Assembly: GCA_022846035.1 (NCBI GenBank)
Contig: AP025580.1
Span: forward strand, 1,426,001-1,490,000
From: Christensenellaceae bacterium
Lineage (GTDB): Bacteria > Bacillota > Clostridia > Christensenellales > Christensenellaceae
Length of the DNA stretch: 64,000 nucleotides
Reading direction: 5' to 3'
Positions 45,535-54,387 of the stretch are shown one piece after another. Position 1 is the first letter of the stretch. Every line of letters begins with the position of its first letter. Made by a program: the position numbers and the translations under genes. The notes below the pieces were generated by a model. It did no database searches. It saw only the letters and a list, made by a program, of their open reading frames with translations, and was not told the DNA's origin.

Positions 45535-47070
45535 TTACATGAGCGGCGCGAATACACGCAAGACCGCTTGCATCAGACGCACATACCATTTCCGTCTGCG
45601 CACCGCCTCATATGAAATCTCCTGGCATATCGGCATCGTATTTAAGAAATCTTCTTTTACTTTCATGACCGCCGACGTCTTATACATCCAAACGCCGCAT
45701 TCATAATGCAGGAACAGGCTGCGGTAATCGAGGTTCACCGTTCCCACAATCGCGAGCTCATCGTCGCACACAAACGTCTTGGAGTGGATAAATCCGGGCG
45801 TATATTCATAAATGCGCACGCCCGCTTCCAAAAGCTGTTCGTAATACGCGCGCGTTACCATAAACACCATCTTCTTATCCGGCACATGCGGCGTCGTAAT
45901 ACGTACGTCCACGCCGCTCTTGGAAGCGTTAGTAAGCGCCGCCATAAGCTCGTTATCGAGTATCAGGTACGGCGTATTAATATAAAGATAACGCTCTGCC
46001 CGCGTGATCATGTTCAGATATACGTTCTCGCTGACATATTCACTGTCCATCGGATCGTCGGCATAAGGCTGCACATAACCGTCCGACACATATTCCTTAA
46101 TAAACCGTTCCTCCGGCCGGAATGCGGAACAATCGGCATCCTCCTGCGTCATAAAATTCCACGATTGCAAAAACATCATCGTCAAAGACCACGCGCCTTC
46201 GCCTTTCAGCATCACGGCAGCGTCTTTCCAGCGTCCGAAACGGCTGATCGCATTGATATATTCATCCGCCAGATTCGCTCCGCCGCAAAAAGCCGTATGC
46301 CCGTCGATGGCGGTGATCTTCCTGTGGTCGCGATTATTGAAAATAGACGAAAGCTCCGGCTTTAAGGTATTGAACACCACGCATTTAATACCCATTTCGC
46401 GCAGTTTCTTATAATACCGGAACGGCAGCGTGCGCGCGCAGCCCATGTCGTCATACATAAAGCGCACGTCCACTCCCTGTTCGACTTTTCGTTTCAGTAT
46501 CTCAAGGATACTGTCCCACATCACGCCCTTTTGCACGATGAAATATTCCATGAAAATATAACGTTCCGCCTTTTCAAGTTCCTCTTTCAAGCGCACATAA
46601 AAATCCTCGCCCATGGCGAAATATTCCGCTTGCGTCCGGTCGTAAAGCGGGTACATACTTGCGTTACGGATATAATCAGTCTGCCGCGCAGCGCCCAGGC
46701 TCTCCTCGCAGAGCCGTTTGCTGATCGCCTCGTCCTGCTGCAGCAGGCAATTTGTCGTTTCATAGATTTCCCGCGCCTTTTGCCTTGTCTTACGCGAAAG
46801 CTTGCGCTGGCTGAAAAAGACGTACAGCAAAATACCCAACAGAGGAAGCACCAGAATTGGAATGATCCACGCCAGCTTATAAGATGAGTTCTGCCGTTTG
46901 TTGACAATATACAACGCCATAACGAGACTGAGCGCAAAAAAAATGTTCCGCAATACCTGCGATCCGTCGTCGAAATAATATAAAAGACTGATAATAATGA
47001 ACGCCTGTACGCCGATCAGCGCGAATACAATAAACAGACGGCTGGTAAAAAAGCTCAACAATTTCTTCAT
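45535..47070 (-). CDS. cls: Cardiolipin synthase
   Basis: 511 residues. Two N-terminal membrane helices (about 10-60), then two phospholipase D motifs: HRKITAIDG near residue 248 and HSKTFVCDD near 430. It condenses two phosphatidylglycerols to cardiolipin at the membrane. Single-gene unit with a terminator directly after the stop. Confidence 0.95.
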   Translation of the reverse strand: MKKLLSFFTSRLFIVFALIGVQAFIIISLLYYFDDGSQVLRNIFFALSLVMALYIVNKRQNSSYKLAWIIPILVLPLLGILLYVFFSQRKLSRKTRQKAREIYETTNCLLQQDEAISKRLCEESLGAARQTDYIRNASMYPLYDRTQAEYFAMGEDFYVRLKEELEKAERYIFMEYFIVQKGVMWDSILEILKRKVEQGVDVRFMYDDMGCARTLPFRYYKKLREMGIKCVVFNTLKPELSSIFNNRDHRKITAIDGHTAFCGGANLADEYINAISRFGRWKDAAVMLKGEGAWSLTMMFLQSWNFMTQEDADCSAFRPEERFIKEYVSDGYVQPYADDPMDSEYVSENVYLNMITRAERYLYINTPYLILDNELMAALTNASKSGVDVRITTPHVPDKKMVFMVTRAYYEQLLEAGVRIYEYTPGFIHSKTFVCDDELAIVGTVNLDYRSLFLHYECGVWMYKTSAVMKVKEDFLNTMPICQEISYEAVRRRKWYVRLMQAVLRVFAPLM

Positions 47071-47233
47071 GTCATTCCCACCCTTTCGGTGTCCTTGCTG
47101 TAACCCATTTTACGACAAAACGCCGCTCTTTGCAATGCAAACAAAAAGGCTTCCTCATAATAGACGGCAGGCATAAAACACGTTAGGCCGCTCGTGATAT
47201 TTTAGAGGAACGAGGGCTTTCCATTCTATAACA

Positions 47234-47271
47234 AAAGATAGGAGTCACCTCTGTTTGTGTCTCCTATCTTT
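47234..47271 (-). terminator. Terminator of the 4-hydroxybutyrate operon
   Basis: 11-bp arms AAAGATAGGAG/CTCCTATCTTT, 16-base loop, 40 bases after the last gene. Confidence 0.82.
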
Positions 47272-47310
47272 ATATCATTTCATGAGCGCGCCAAATTTTA
47301 TTGCTTCTAT

Positions 47311-47994
47311 TCAGGCAAACAATCCCGGGTTGTACTGGTAAAGCGAGCATGGCCGCCCGCCCGTACTGTAATCCATATTCTGGATCAGTTCATTGTTTGC
47401 ATGCAGGTATTGGAGGTATCTTTGTACCGTGATACGAGAGAGCTTGACCGTTCCCACGATGTCTTCACAAGAAAAACAGGTTTTGGGGCTGCTGTTGAAT
47501 ACCGCGCGGATCATGTTGAGCGTCTTGCGCTGCAGACCCTTTGGAAGTTCGAGCTCCATGCACCCCGCGCCGCTCAGATACGCATCAACCGTCTTTTGGC
47601 TAAGCGCCTCCTCTTCCTGCCACAACTGTGCGCGGTACAAAAAACGCTCTACCGCCTGATTGAAACGGTCTGTATCAAGCGGGTCGACAAGACAGTCGAG
47701 CACGCCCAGCTTAAGGACAGCCCTTAACGTGTCGCAGTCGTTACGCGCGATATAGGCGATCATCTCGGTGCGCGCCCCTGCCAGACGCAAAGAACGCATC
47801 AGCGAGAGTCCTATTTCCGGATCCGTACACACATCCACCACCAGCAGGTCTACCGGACGGCTGATAAACCAGTCCGCAGAAATATCCTTATCAAGGGGCA
47901 TTACCTCGATCCTGAAACGGTTGTCTTTTATACTTCCGATCACATGGTTATACGGTTTTTGATATTCTCTTTTCAGCACCGTCATCCGATACAT
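47311..47994 (-). CDS. Response-regulator-like protein with degenerate receiver (CitB/DpiA type)
   Basis: 227 residues. Receiver-like domain plus a C-terminal helix-turn-helix (LSRITVQRYLQYLHANNELIQNMDYSTGGRP). Asp54 is kept, but the acidic pair (positions 8-10) is Lys-Arg-Glu and the conserved Lys at 104 is Asp (LVDPLD), so normal phosphorylation is doubtful. It is a paralogue of the regulator at 54388-55062. As the last gene of the 4-hydroxybutyrate operon it probably controls the pathway. GGGGAG precedes ATG 47994. Confidence 0.8.
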   Translation of the reverse strand: MYRMTVLKREYQKPYNHVIGSIKDNRFRIEVMPLDKDISADWFISRPVDLLVVDVCTDPEIGLSLMRSLRLAGARTEMIAYIARNDCDTLRAVLKLGVLDCLVDPLDTDRFNQAVERFLYRAQLWQEEEALSQKTVDAYLSGAGCMELELPKGLQRKTLNMIRAVFNSSPKTCFSCEDIVGTVKLSRITVQRYLQYLHANNELIQNMDYSTGGRPCSLYQYNPGLFA

Positions 47995-48010
47995 AAAACA
48001 AGACTCCCCG

Positions 48011-49123
48011 TCAATAAAGTTTACTGTAAATTTCGTATACCTTATCCCTGTCTAAAACAACATAGTTGTTCGCCATCAGGCGACCCTGTTTTTCCATCAC
48101 GTTATCCGTGAACGTATCGAGTTCTTCCTGTTTCACTCCATACTCATGCAGCGGCTTGCATTGGATGATCTGGTTTAAGAGCTTTTCCATCTCATCATAA
48201 ACCACGTCTTCCTTGCAGCCAAGAATATCTGCAATGAATCGGTTCATTTTCTTAATCTTTCCGTTGGGATCGATTTCCATATAGGCTTTGAACACGCCGA
48301 TCAGCAGGGCATAATTTGCTTCCCCGTGCGGAACATGGTATGTGCCGCCAAGAGGATAGCTCATCGCGTGCACAGCCGCGCAGCCCGCGTTACCAAAGGC
48401 GATCCCCGCATAGTTGCTCGCAATCAGGAAATCCTTTAAGAGCGGAATACGCGCCTCCTGCCCGTTCTTCGCGATTTCCTGATAACCCTTGAGGATCATC
48501 TCGATCGCCTTATACCCGAACATCTCCGTATACGGCGTCGCTTTGGGCGACAGGCTGGATTCCAGGGCGTGGATCAGCGCGTCGATGGAGCTGGTGGCGA
48601 AAAACTTAAAGGGCAGCCCTTTCAAAAGCTCCGGAATGAGCACCGCGCTGTCCGCGTACATTTCGTCAACCGCGAGGCCGAGCTTCGTGTGGCGGCTTTT
48701 GAGCTCCAGAATGGCAATATTCGTCACCTCGCTGCCCGTGCCGCATGTCGTCGGCACCAATACAAGCTCCTTGTCCTTGATAATATCCACTTTCCTGTCA
48801 TAAAGGTCGAGGATCGGGCTCACGTTTTTCAGCGCAAATATCTTGGAAATATCGATAATCGTACCGCCGCCGATCGCGATAATTCGTTTATAATCGCCTT
48901 TCATATCGGCGTACATCGCCTCCGCCATTTCGTCAGACGGCTCGCCCATACCGTATTTTTCCTGGTACAGTACGTCGGCTTTGATTCCCAGATCCGTAAA
49001 ATACGGATTAAAAATATACTCGTTTGTGATGATAAGGTCCCCTTCGCCGACTTTGTACTCCTCGCAGAATTCCTTACAGGTATCGAACGAGAATATTTCC
49101 GGTTTAATTGATAATTCTTTCAT
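48011..49123 (-). CDS. 4-hydroxybutyrate dehydrogenase, copy 1 (iron-type alcohol dehydrogenase)
   Basis: 370 residues. NAD-binding GGGTIIDISK near residue 87, TTCGTGSEVTN near 130, and metal-binding HAMSYPLGGTYHVPHGEANY near 255. It reduces succinate semialdehyde to 4-hydroxybutyrate with NADH, or the reverse. It lies 11 bases after the CoA-transferase gene. A nearly identical copy exists at 58935-60047. Confidence 0.93.
   Translation of the reverse strand: MKELSIKPEIFSFDTCKEFCEEYKVGEGDLIITNEYIFNPYFTDLGIKADVLYQEKYGMGEPSDEMAEAMYADMKGDYKRIIAIGGGTIIDISKIFALKNVSPILDLYDRKVDIIKDKELVLVPTTCGTGSEVTNIAILELKSRHTKLGLAVDEMYADSAVLIPELLKGLPFKFFATSSIDALIHALESSLSPKATPYTEMFGYKAIEMILKGYQEIAKNGQEARIPLLKDFLIASNYAGIAFGNAGCAAVHAMSYPLGGTYHVPHGEANYALLIGVFKAYMEIDPNGKIKKMNRFIADILGCKEDVVYDEMEKLLNQIIQCKPLHEYGVKQEELDTFTDNVMEKQGRLMANNYVVLDRDKVYEIYSKLY
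48027..49102 (-). repeat. 1,076-bp duplicated segment, copy 1
   Basis: Matches 58951-60026 in the same orientation with about 10 substitutions and no indels by eye (about 99 percent). Similarity stops inside the coding region at both ends. Confidence 0.93.
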
Positions 49124-49134
49124 AATTTTTCTCC

Positions 49135-50445
49135 TTAGTCCTGATCCTCATATTTACAGCAAAACTTCTTTTCAAAAAACTCAATGAGCTGCGGGCGGAA
49201 GTCCGGATGCGCGATACGGATCAGGCGCACAGCGCGCTCGCGCAGCGTGATACCCCGCAGGTCCGCAATACCATATTCCGTAACGACATACTGTACGTCA
49301 TAACGCGACGTTGTGACCGCCGCTCCCTCGTCAATGATACTCACAATTTTGGAAACCGCGCCTTTGGCAGCCGTGGAAGGCATCGCCATAATGCTCCTGC
49401 CGTTTTTACTCATCGTGGCGCCCCGTACAAAGTCAACCTGTCCGCCGACACCGGAGATCTGCTTATGGCCGACCGACGTGGATACCACCTGGCCCATAAG
49501 GTCAACCTGTACGCAGGAGTTGATGGATACCATGTTGTCGTTCTGCGCGATCACAAGCGGATCGTTCACATAATCCACCGGATAGATACCCACCGCCGGA
49601 TTATCGTCCAGATAATCATACAGCCTGCGCGTGCCCATAGCAAAGGTCAGGATACTCTTCCCTGGATGTAAATTCTTTTTCTTGTTTGTGATGACGCCCG
49701 CTTCCACAAGCTCCACCACACCGTCCGAGATCATTTCGCTGTGGATACCGAGGTCCTTTTTGTCCTTTAAGAACAAAAGCACCGCGTCCGGAATCGCGCC
49801 GATCCCCAGTTGCAGACAGTCCCCGTCGTTGATCAGCGATGCGCAATAACGGCCGATCTCGCGTTCCACATCCGTGATTTTAGGATTCGGCAGTTCCAAA
49901 ATCGGTTCGTCGAATTCTACAAAATCCGAGATTTCCGAGACATGCACAAAGGAATCCCCGTGGATACGCGGCATATTCTTATTGACCTGCGCGATAACCA
50001 CTTCCGCCTGCTTGACCGCTTCCATCGTATAATCAACGGAAATGCCGAGGCTGACAAAGCCGTGCTCGTCCGGCGGACTCACCTGTACCAGCGCTACGTC
50101 CGGCTTGCAGTTCGTACGCAGAAGCTCCGGCTCCTTTGAGAAGTAAACGGGCGTAATATCCGCGCGTCCTTCCGCACACGCCGCACGTGTCGTTCCCCCA
50201 ATAAAAAACGAATTGTGGCGGAAATGCTTTTCCATTCCCGGTGCGCAATAAGCGGATTTCCCCATTGAAACCATGTGGATAATTTCCACATTTTCGTAGT
50301 TTTCCGCATTCGCAACCATTGCGTCCGTGATATGAACCGGTTCCCCCGTTGCATGTGCAATCACGACACGGTCGCCGGACTTGATTTTTTTCACCGCCTG
50401 CTCCGCAGTCGTCAGTCTGGACTTATATTGTTCTTTCCAATCCAT
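49135..50445 (-). CDS. abfT: 4-hydroxybutyrate CoA-transferase (acetyl-CoA hydrolase/transferase family)
   Basis: 436 residues. Glu237 in LGIHSEMISDG is the expected catalytic carboxylate; GVGGQVDFVRGA and the C-terminal VTEYGIADLRG complete the family signature. It moves CoA from acetyl-CoA or butyryl-CoA to 4-hydroxybutyrate, producing the substrate of the dehydratase. Gene order and family fit Clostridium aminobutyricum AbfT. Confidence 0.92.
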   Translation of the reverse strand: MDWKEQYKSRLTTAEQAVKKIKSGDRVVIAHATGEPVHITDAMVANAENYENVEIIHMVSMGKSAYCAPGMEKHFRHNSFFIGGTTRAACAEGRADITPVYFSKEPELLRTNCKPDVALVQVSPPDEHGFVSLGISVDYTMEAVKQAEVVIAQVNKNMPRIHGDSFVHVSEISDFVEFDEPILELPNPKITDVEREIGRYCASLINDGDCLQLGIGAIPDAVLLFLKDKKDLGIHSEMISDGVVELVEAGVITNKKKNLHPGKSILTFAMGTRRLYDYLDDNPAVGIYPVDYVNDPLVIAQNDNMVSINSCVQVDLMGQVVSTSVGHKQISGVGGQVDFVRGATMSKNGRSIMAMPSTAAKGAVSKIVSIIDEGAAVTTSRYDVQYVVTEYGIADLRGITLRERAVRLIRIAHPDFRPQLIEFFEKKFCCKYEDQD

Positions 50446-50471
50446 CGGCTATTTCTCCCCTCTTATTCCAA

Positions 50472-50753
50472 TCAGTTTATTTGATTTATTTCCTTTTTCA
50501 CGCGGTCAAGTTCCTCTTTCAAAGACGCGTAACCGCTTGCTTCTGTCAGTATGATTTTTCCATAGCGGCCTTCTATCGTATCATGCAGGGCGCATGCGCT
50601 TGCACATCCGCATATGATGACCGCATAATCGACCTCTTCCGTTCCCGCAACCACAATCCTGCTGTCGGGAAAATCTTTCTTTAAGTTCCGCGCAATTTCC
50701 GTCCGCTCATAATGCTGGTTGCAGCCGCCGCAATATTTGATTCCTATCGTCAT
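50472..50753 (-). CDS. Small CGGC-type cysteine protein
   Basis: 93 residues. It begins MTIGIKYCGGCNQHYER and has a second cluster ICGCASAC, so four to five cysteines can bind a metal or Fe-S centre. It resembles CGGC-domain proteins. Its ATG overlaps the stop of the NifU-like gene (ATGA). In this operon it may help build or protect the dehydratase cluster; that is inference. Confidence 0.7.
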   Translation of the reverse strand: MTIGIKYCGGCNQHYERTEIARNLKKDFPDSRIVVAGTEEVDYAVIICGCASACALHDTIEGRYGKIILTEASGYASLKEELDRVKKEINQIN

Positions 50754-51058
50754 TTCTTCTCTCGTCCGGCCCGCCTTTGCGCAAGGATGCTGCGCGCCAT
50801 ATCCCATGTTTCGTCGCTGACGCCTGTCACCAGGACAACGTCCTCAATTTCCGGTATTTCCTCTTTGACCGCCTCTGCGACGATCGATTCCAGAGTCAAA
50901 GAAGCAGAGGGACAGTTGCTGCAATTGCCTAAAAAACGCACCTTGAGCACACCATCTTTCATATCGACAACCTCGATACCTCCCTGGTGCTCGCCCATTG
51001 CAGGCCGCACTTTATCGCGCAATACCTGTTCGATTCTCTCAAGCAATTCCTTTTGCAT
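50750..51058 (-). CDS. NifU C-terminal-domain protein (Fe-S scaffold type)
   Basis: 102 residues. The NifU/NFU core is complete: VRPAMGEHQGGIEVVDMKDGVLKVRFLG followed by CSNCPSASLTL with the Cys-x2-Cys that holds a [4Fe-4S] cluster. It lies 38 bases after abfD, whose product needs a [4Fe-4S] cluster. Confidence 0.88.
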   Translation of the reverse strand: MQKELLERIEQVLRDKVRPAMGEHQGGIEVVDMKDGVLKVRFLGNCSNCPSASLTLESIVAEAVKEEIPEIEDVVLVTGVSDETWDMARSILAQRRAGREKK

Positions 51059-51096
51059 CAGCCGTTCCCTCTGCTCTTTCCTGCTCTGATTAATTT

Positions 51097-52545
51097 TTAT
51101 TCTTCGATGTGCGCAATCGCTTTTGCCAGTTCTTTCTTCATCGCAAGGTTACCCTGACGCGCGATCATGATACGCTGTGCCTGCGGGCTGCCCGCGCCGT
51201 GCATGGATTCCGTACGGTAACCAACCGCCGCCGTGCCCAGCGCCAGGTTCTCGATCAGGCGCAGGATACGCAGGCGATTTTCCGTGGAAACGCTGTCTAC
51301 GCCCTTCAAATATTTTTCAACATATTTACCCAGCTTCGGGTCGCGGAAATCCTTTTCGGAAGGAGCCGTCACCATAATACCGCCGGCAATATCCTCAGCA
51401 AGGCGTACAATTTCATACGGGAACCGCGTTACGTTCTGCTTACATACGTTCGCCAGCAGCAGGTCGATGATGTAGTTGCCCGACTCCGTCTGGCTTCCCT
51501 CTGCCGAGCAGGCGATACCGCATGCATACAGCGTCTCGTTTAAGTGCGTCATTTCGATGAGCTTGTCCTTGATGTGCGAAGCCTTGGCAGCGCCGTTGTA
51601 ATCTGCCGCAACCGCAGCCGCGCCGATCAATACGTCGCCCACGCCTACTTTACATCCGCCGTAGCTCTGGCGGTGATAACCGGCAAACCTCTCTACCAGC
51701 ATGCCCGCGAATTCCGTTTCCCCATTGAGGAATATACGGTCGTTGGGAACAAATACGTCGTCGAAAATCGTCAGCGCTTCCACGCCGCCGAATTCGGCGT
51801 TTCCGACGTCAAGCTCGCTGCCTTCCAGCTTGCGCGTATCGCAGGACTGGCGGCCGATGATCATGAACAGACCGGGGGCGTCCAGCGGAACCGCGAACGA
51901 AACCGCATAGTCTTTGTCTTCCGGACGCATAGCGACCGTCGGCATAACGATAACCTCATGAGAGTTAAGCATACCTGTCTGGTGCGCTTTTGCGCCGCGT
52001 ACAACGATACCGTCCGGCCGTCTTTCCACCACGCGCAGATACATATCCGGATCTGCCTGTGCGTGCGGCGCCAAGGAGCGGTCTCCCTTGGGGTCTGTCA
52101 TCGCGCCGTCGATTGTCAGGTCGTTGTCCTGGCAATATTTCATGTATTTCACAAAGTTCTCGTGATAGTTCGTTCCGCACGCTTTATCCGTTTCAAATGT
52201 TGTGCTGTAAACAGCGTTGAAAGCGTCCATACCAACGCAGCGTTGGAAACAGGCCGCCGTTTTTTGTCCCAGCAGTCTCTGCATTTTTACCTTTTTGATC
52301 AGGTCGTCTGTATTTCTGTGAATGTTCGTGAAACGGTTGATTTTCCGCCCGTCGTCCAGCGTAACCGTCATCAGGTCCTCATACTCAGGCATTTGCGCCA
52401 GATCGTATGTCATACGGACCGAGTTCAGCGAAGGACGAAGGATCGGATCGTCAACGGGATTCTCGATCCTCTTCCCAAACATGTAAACTTCCATATTGAT
52501 TTTGCGAATACTCTCGATGTATTCTTCACCAGTCATAAGTGCCAT
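51097..52545 (-). CDS. abfD: 4-hydroxybutyryl-CoA dehydratase
   Basis: 482 residues, the family length. Cys99, Cys103, His291 and Cys298 match the Cys99/Cys103/His292/Cys299 ligands of the [4Fe-4S] centre in the Clostridium aminobutyricum enzyme. The acyl-CoA dehydrogenase fold binds FAD. It dehydrates 4-hydroxybutyryl-CoA to crotonyl-CoA by a ketyl-radical mechanism and is oxygen sensitive. First gene of a sigma54-dependent operon. Confidence 0.96.
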   Translation of the reverse strand: MALMTGEEYIESIRKINMEVYMFGKRIENPVDDPILRPSLNSVRMTYDLAQMPEYEDLMTVTLDDGRKINRFTNIHRNTDDLIKKVKMQRLLGQKTAACFQRCVGMDAFNAVYSTTFETDKACGTNYHENFVKYMKYCQDNDLTIDGAMTDPKGDRSLAPHAQADPDMYLRVVERRPDGIVVRGAKAHQTGMLNSHEVIVMPTVAMRPEDKDYAVSFAVPLDAPGLFMIIGRQSCDTRKLEGSELDVGNAEFGGVEALTIFDDVFVPNDRIFLNGETEFAGMLVERFAGYHRQSYGGCKVGVGDVLIGAAAVAADYNGAAKASHIKDKLIEMTHLNETLYACGIACSAEGSQTESGNYIIDLLLANVCKQNVTRFPYEIVRLAEDIAGGIMVTAPSEKDFRDPKLGKYVEKYLKGVDSVSTENRLRILRLIENLALGTAAVGYRTESMHGAGSPQAQRIMIARQGNLAMKKELAKAIAHIEE

Positions 52546-52616
52546 AATTCTGTTTTCCTTTCTTTTTTCGAGTCAATTTGGGTTGACCGCCGGAACACCG
52601 AACGGCCTTTGTCCAT
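52533..52616 (-). CDS. Possible 27-residue leader ORF overlapping the abfD start
   Basis: ATG at 52614-52616 has GAGG six bases upstream and runs 27 codons, basic in character, to a TGA inside abfD codon 4. It starts about 15 bases after the predicted transcription start. It may couple translation to abfD or be chance. Confidence 0.35.
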   Translation of the reverse strand: MDKGRSVFRRSTQIDSKKERKTELWHL

Positions 52617-52641
52617 AAAAAACCTCTTCACTATATTTATA

Positions 52642-52658
52642 TGCAAATATCGTGCCAA
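52642..52658 (-). promoter_or_regulatory. Sigma54 promoter of the 4-hydroxybutyrate operon
   Basis: TTGGCACGATATTTGCA on the minus strand: perfect -24 GG and -12 GC elements with consensus flanks. Predicted transcription start about 52631, 86 bases before abfD. Confidence 0.94.
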
Positions 52659-52738
52659 CATATGTTAAATATATCACAATTGCGTAAAAAATGCACTACT
52701 TTTCCTTTATTTTGCAGACAATTTAAAAAAAAATTCAA

Positions 52739-52775
52739 AAAAGCGCCATCGAACGCGATTTTCGATGACACTTTT
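52739..52775 (-). terminator. Terminator of the sigma54 activator gene
   Basis: 15-bp stem on the minus strand with two or three G-U pairs, 7-base loop, followed by T-runs. It lies between the enhancer sites and the sigma54 promoter, separating the two transcription units. Confidence 0.85.
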
Positions 52776-52825
52776 ATCCTTTGCTTTTCCTTTTTACCAA
52801 GAAAATAGCTGGTTTTCTATTTTTT

Positions 52826-52841
52826 GTTTCATTTTTGCAAC
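52826..52841. promoter_or_regulatory. Enhancer (UAS) site 1
   Basis: GTTTCATTTTTGCAAC, an imperfect palindrome (GTTTCA/TGCAAC half sites). About 170-185 bp upstream of the sigma54 promoter. Confidence 0.8.
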
Positions 52842-52917
52842 ATTCGCTGATTTTTTATTTTTCCAAATATCTGTTTCGCCCCTAAATATGTGATTTTTTT
52901 ATCAGTATTCTATTTTT

Positions 52918-52933
52918 GTTTCATTTTTGCAAC
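52918..52933. promoter_or_regulatory. Enhancer (UAS) site 2
   Basis: Exact copy of GTTTCATTTTTGCAAC, 92 bp from site 1 and 18 bp from site 3. Confidence 0.82.
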
Positions 52934-52935
52934 TT

Positions 52936-52951
52936 GTTTCATTTTTGCAAC
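52936..52951. promoter_or_regulatory. Enhancer (UAS) site 3
   Basis: Third exact copy of GTTTCATTTTTGCAAC; it covers the stop codon and last codons of the activator gene. Confidence 0.8.
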
Positions 52952-54372
52952 CGCATATGTTTTTGCTGATACTTTTTACGCTTGCGTACAAAGGTCGCCG
53001 CATCCATACGCAGGCTTTTTGCCGCGTCGCGCACATTGCCCCATTTCTGGTAAGCATGGTTGATATAGTCTAGTTCCATGCGTTCCACCACGGACTTTAA
53101 GTCGATGGCCTCGCCGCTTAATAAAAGCTGCGCTTCTGCGGAAGCCACATGCAAAAACAGGTTCCCCACTGTGATCTCGTCCGAGCTGCTCATAATCATC
53201 GCGCGCTCCACCACATTTTTTAACTCGCGCACGTTCCCCGGCCATCGGTATTCCAGGAGCACGTCCTCTGCGGCCGGCGTCAGGCGTTTATTCATCCCAT
53301 ACTTATGGTTAAGCTCCTCTAGGAAACGCTGTGCAAGCGGCAATATATCTTCTTTTCTTTCCCTGAGCGGCGGGATCGTCACCGGAAAAACATTGAGGCG
53401 GTAATAAAGATCCGCGCGAAACGTTTTGTCTTTCAGCATCTCTTCCAGATTCCTGTTGGTCGCGGCAATCACGCGCACGTCCACCTTGATCGGTTTATTA
53501 GAGCCGATACGCTCTATTTCCTGTTCCTGCAGCACACGCAGCAGCTTCACCTGCATATCCGGCGGCAATTCGCCGATCTCGTCCAAAAAGATCGTTCCAT
53601 TGTCCGCTACCTCAAACAGCCCCATCTTTCCTTCTTTGTTGGCGCCTGTGAAAGCGCCGCGCTCATATCCGAACAGTTCGCTTTCGATAAGCGTTGCCGG
53701 AATCGCCCCGCAATTGACCTTGATAAAACGTTCCTTTGACCGGTTGCTTTCTTTATAAATATACGATGCGATCCTGTCCTTGCCGACGCCGGTTTCCCCT
53801 GTCAGCAAAACCGTCGTATCCAGCTTGCATACACGGTCTACCATTTTCATGACGGCCAGCATGGAATGGTCGTATACCACAAGCTCGCTGTCTCCCAAAA
53901 GCTCTCTGCGCATCGCTTCCAGCTCCGAGACATTGGCTTCGTTTTCGCGCAGGCGCAGGCGCAGCTCATGAAGCTCCGTGATGTCTCGCACATTCGTCAT
54001 GACCATCACAACCTCGCCCGTTTCATCAAGCGTGGGTGTGCTGGTGATCACCGCGCGTTTACCCGTCTGGAATACCTGCTCGAGCGTCACGCTTTGCCGC
54101 GTACGGATCGCTTCCAAGGTCCCCGACTGGTTTATAATATCGTGCGCCACTAGGTCGCGCATATTCTTGCCAATCACTTGCTCCCGCTTGAGTCCGGAAA
54201 TAATCTCATAGGAAGTATTTGCCATTAGGGTATTGGCGTCCCCGTCCGTCATATAAATACCGTCGTAAGAGCCTTCGATCACCACCTGAAGAATATTGCG
54301 CGCCTTGTTCAGATCGCTCAGCAGGTTGGTACGGCCGCCGTTTTCATAGTATGCGGGTTCCCTTGTCTTCAC
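52939..54372 (-). CDS. Sigma54-dependent transcriptional activator with PAS domain
   Basis: 477 residues. PAS domain (about 20-140), AAA+ domain (about 165-395) with Walker A GETGVGKD, the sigma54-contact loop GAFTGA near residue 240, Walker B GTIFLDEIGE, and WPGNVRELKNVVERA. The C-terminal helix-turn-helix (about 435-470) should bind the three GTTTCA-N4-TGCAAC sites. It is expected to activate abfD transcription in response to a small molecule sensed by PAS. It starts 15 bases after the response regulator gene. Confidence 0.95.
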   Translation of the reverse strand: MKTREPAYYENGGRTNLLSDLNKARNILQVVIEGSYDGIYMTDGDANTLMANTSYEIISGLKREQVIGKNMRDLVAHDIINQSGTLEAIRTRQSVTLEQVFQTGKRAVITSTPTLDETGEVVMVMTNVRDITELHELRLRLRENEANVSELEAMRRELLGDSELVVYDHSMLAVMKMVDRVCKLDTTVLLTGETGVGKDRIASYIYKESNRSKERFIKVNCGAIPATLIESELFGYERGAFTGANKEGKMGLFEVADNGTIFLDEIGELPPDMQVKLLRVLQEQEIERIGSNKPIKVDVRVIAATNRNLEEMLKDKTFRADLYYRLNVFPVTIPPLRERKEDILPLAQRFLEELNHKYGMNKRLTPAAEDVLLEYRWPGNVRELKNVVERAMIMSSSDEITVGNLFLHVASAEAQLLLSGEAIDLKSVVERMELDYINHAYQKWGNVRDAAKSLRMDAATFVRKRKKYQQKHMRLQK

Positions 54373-54387
54373 TTGCGTTTCCTCCTG

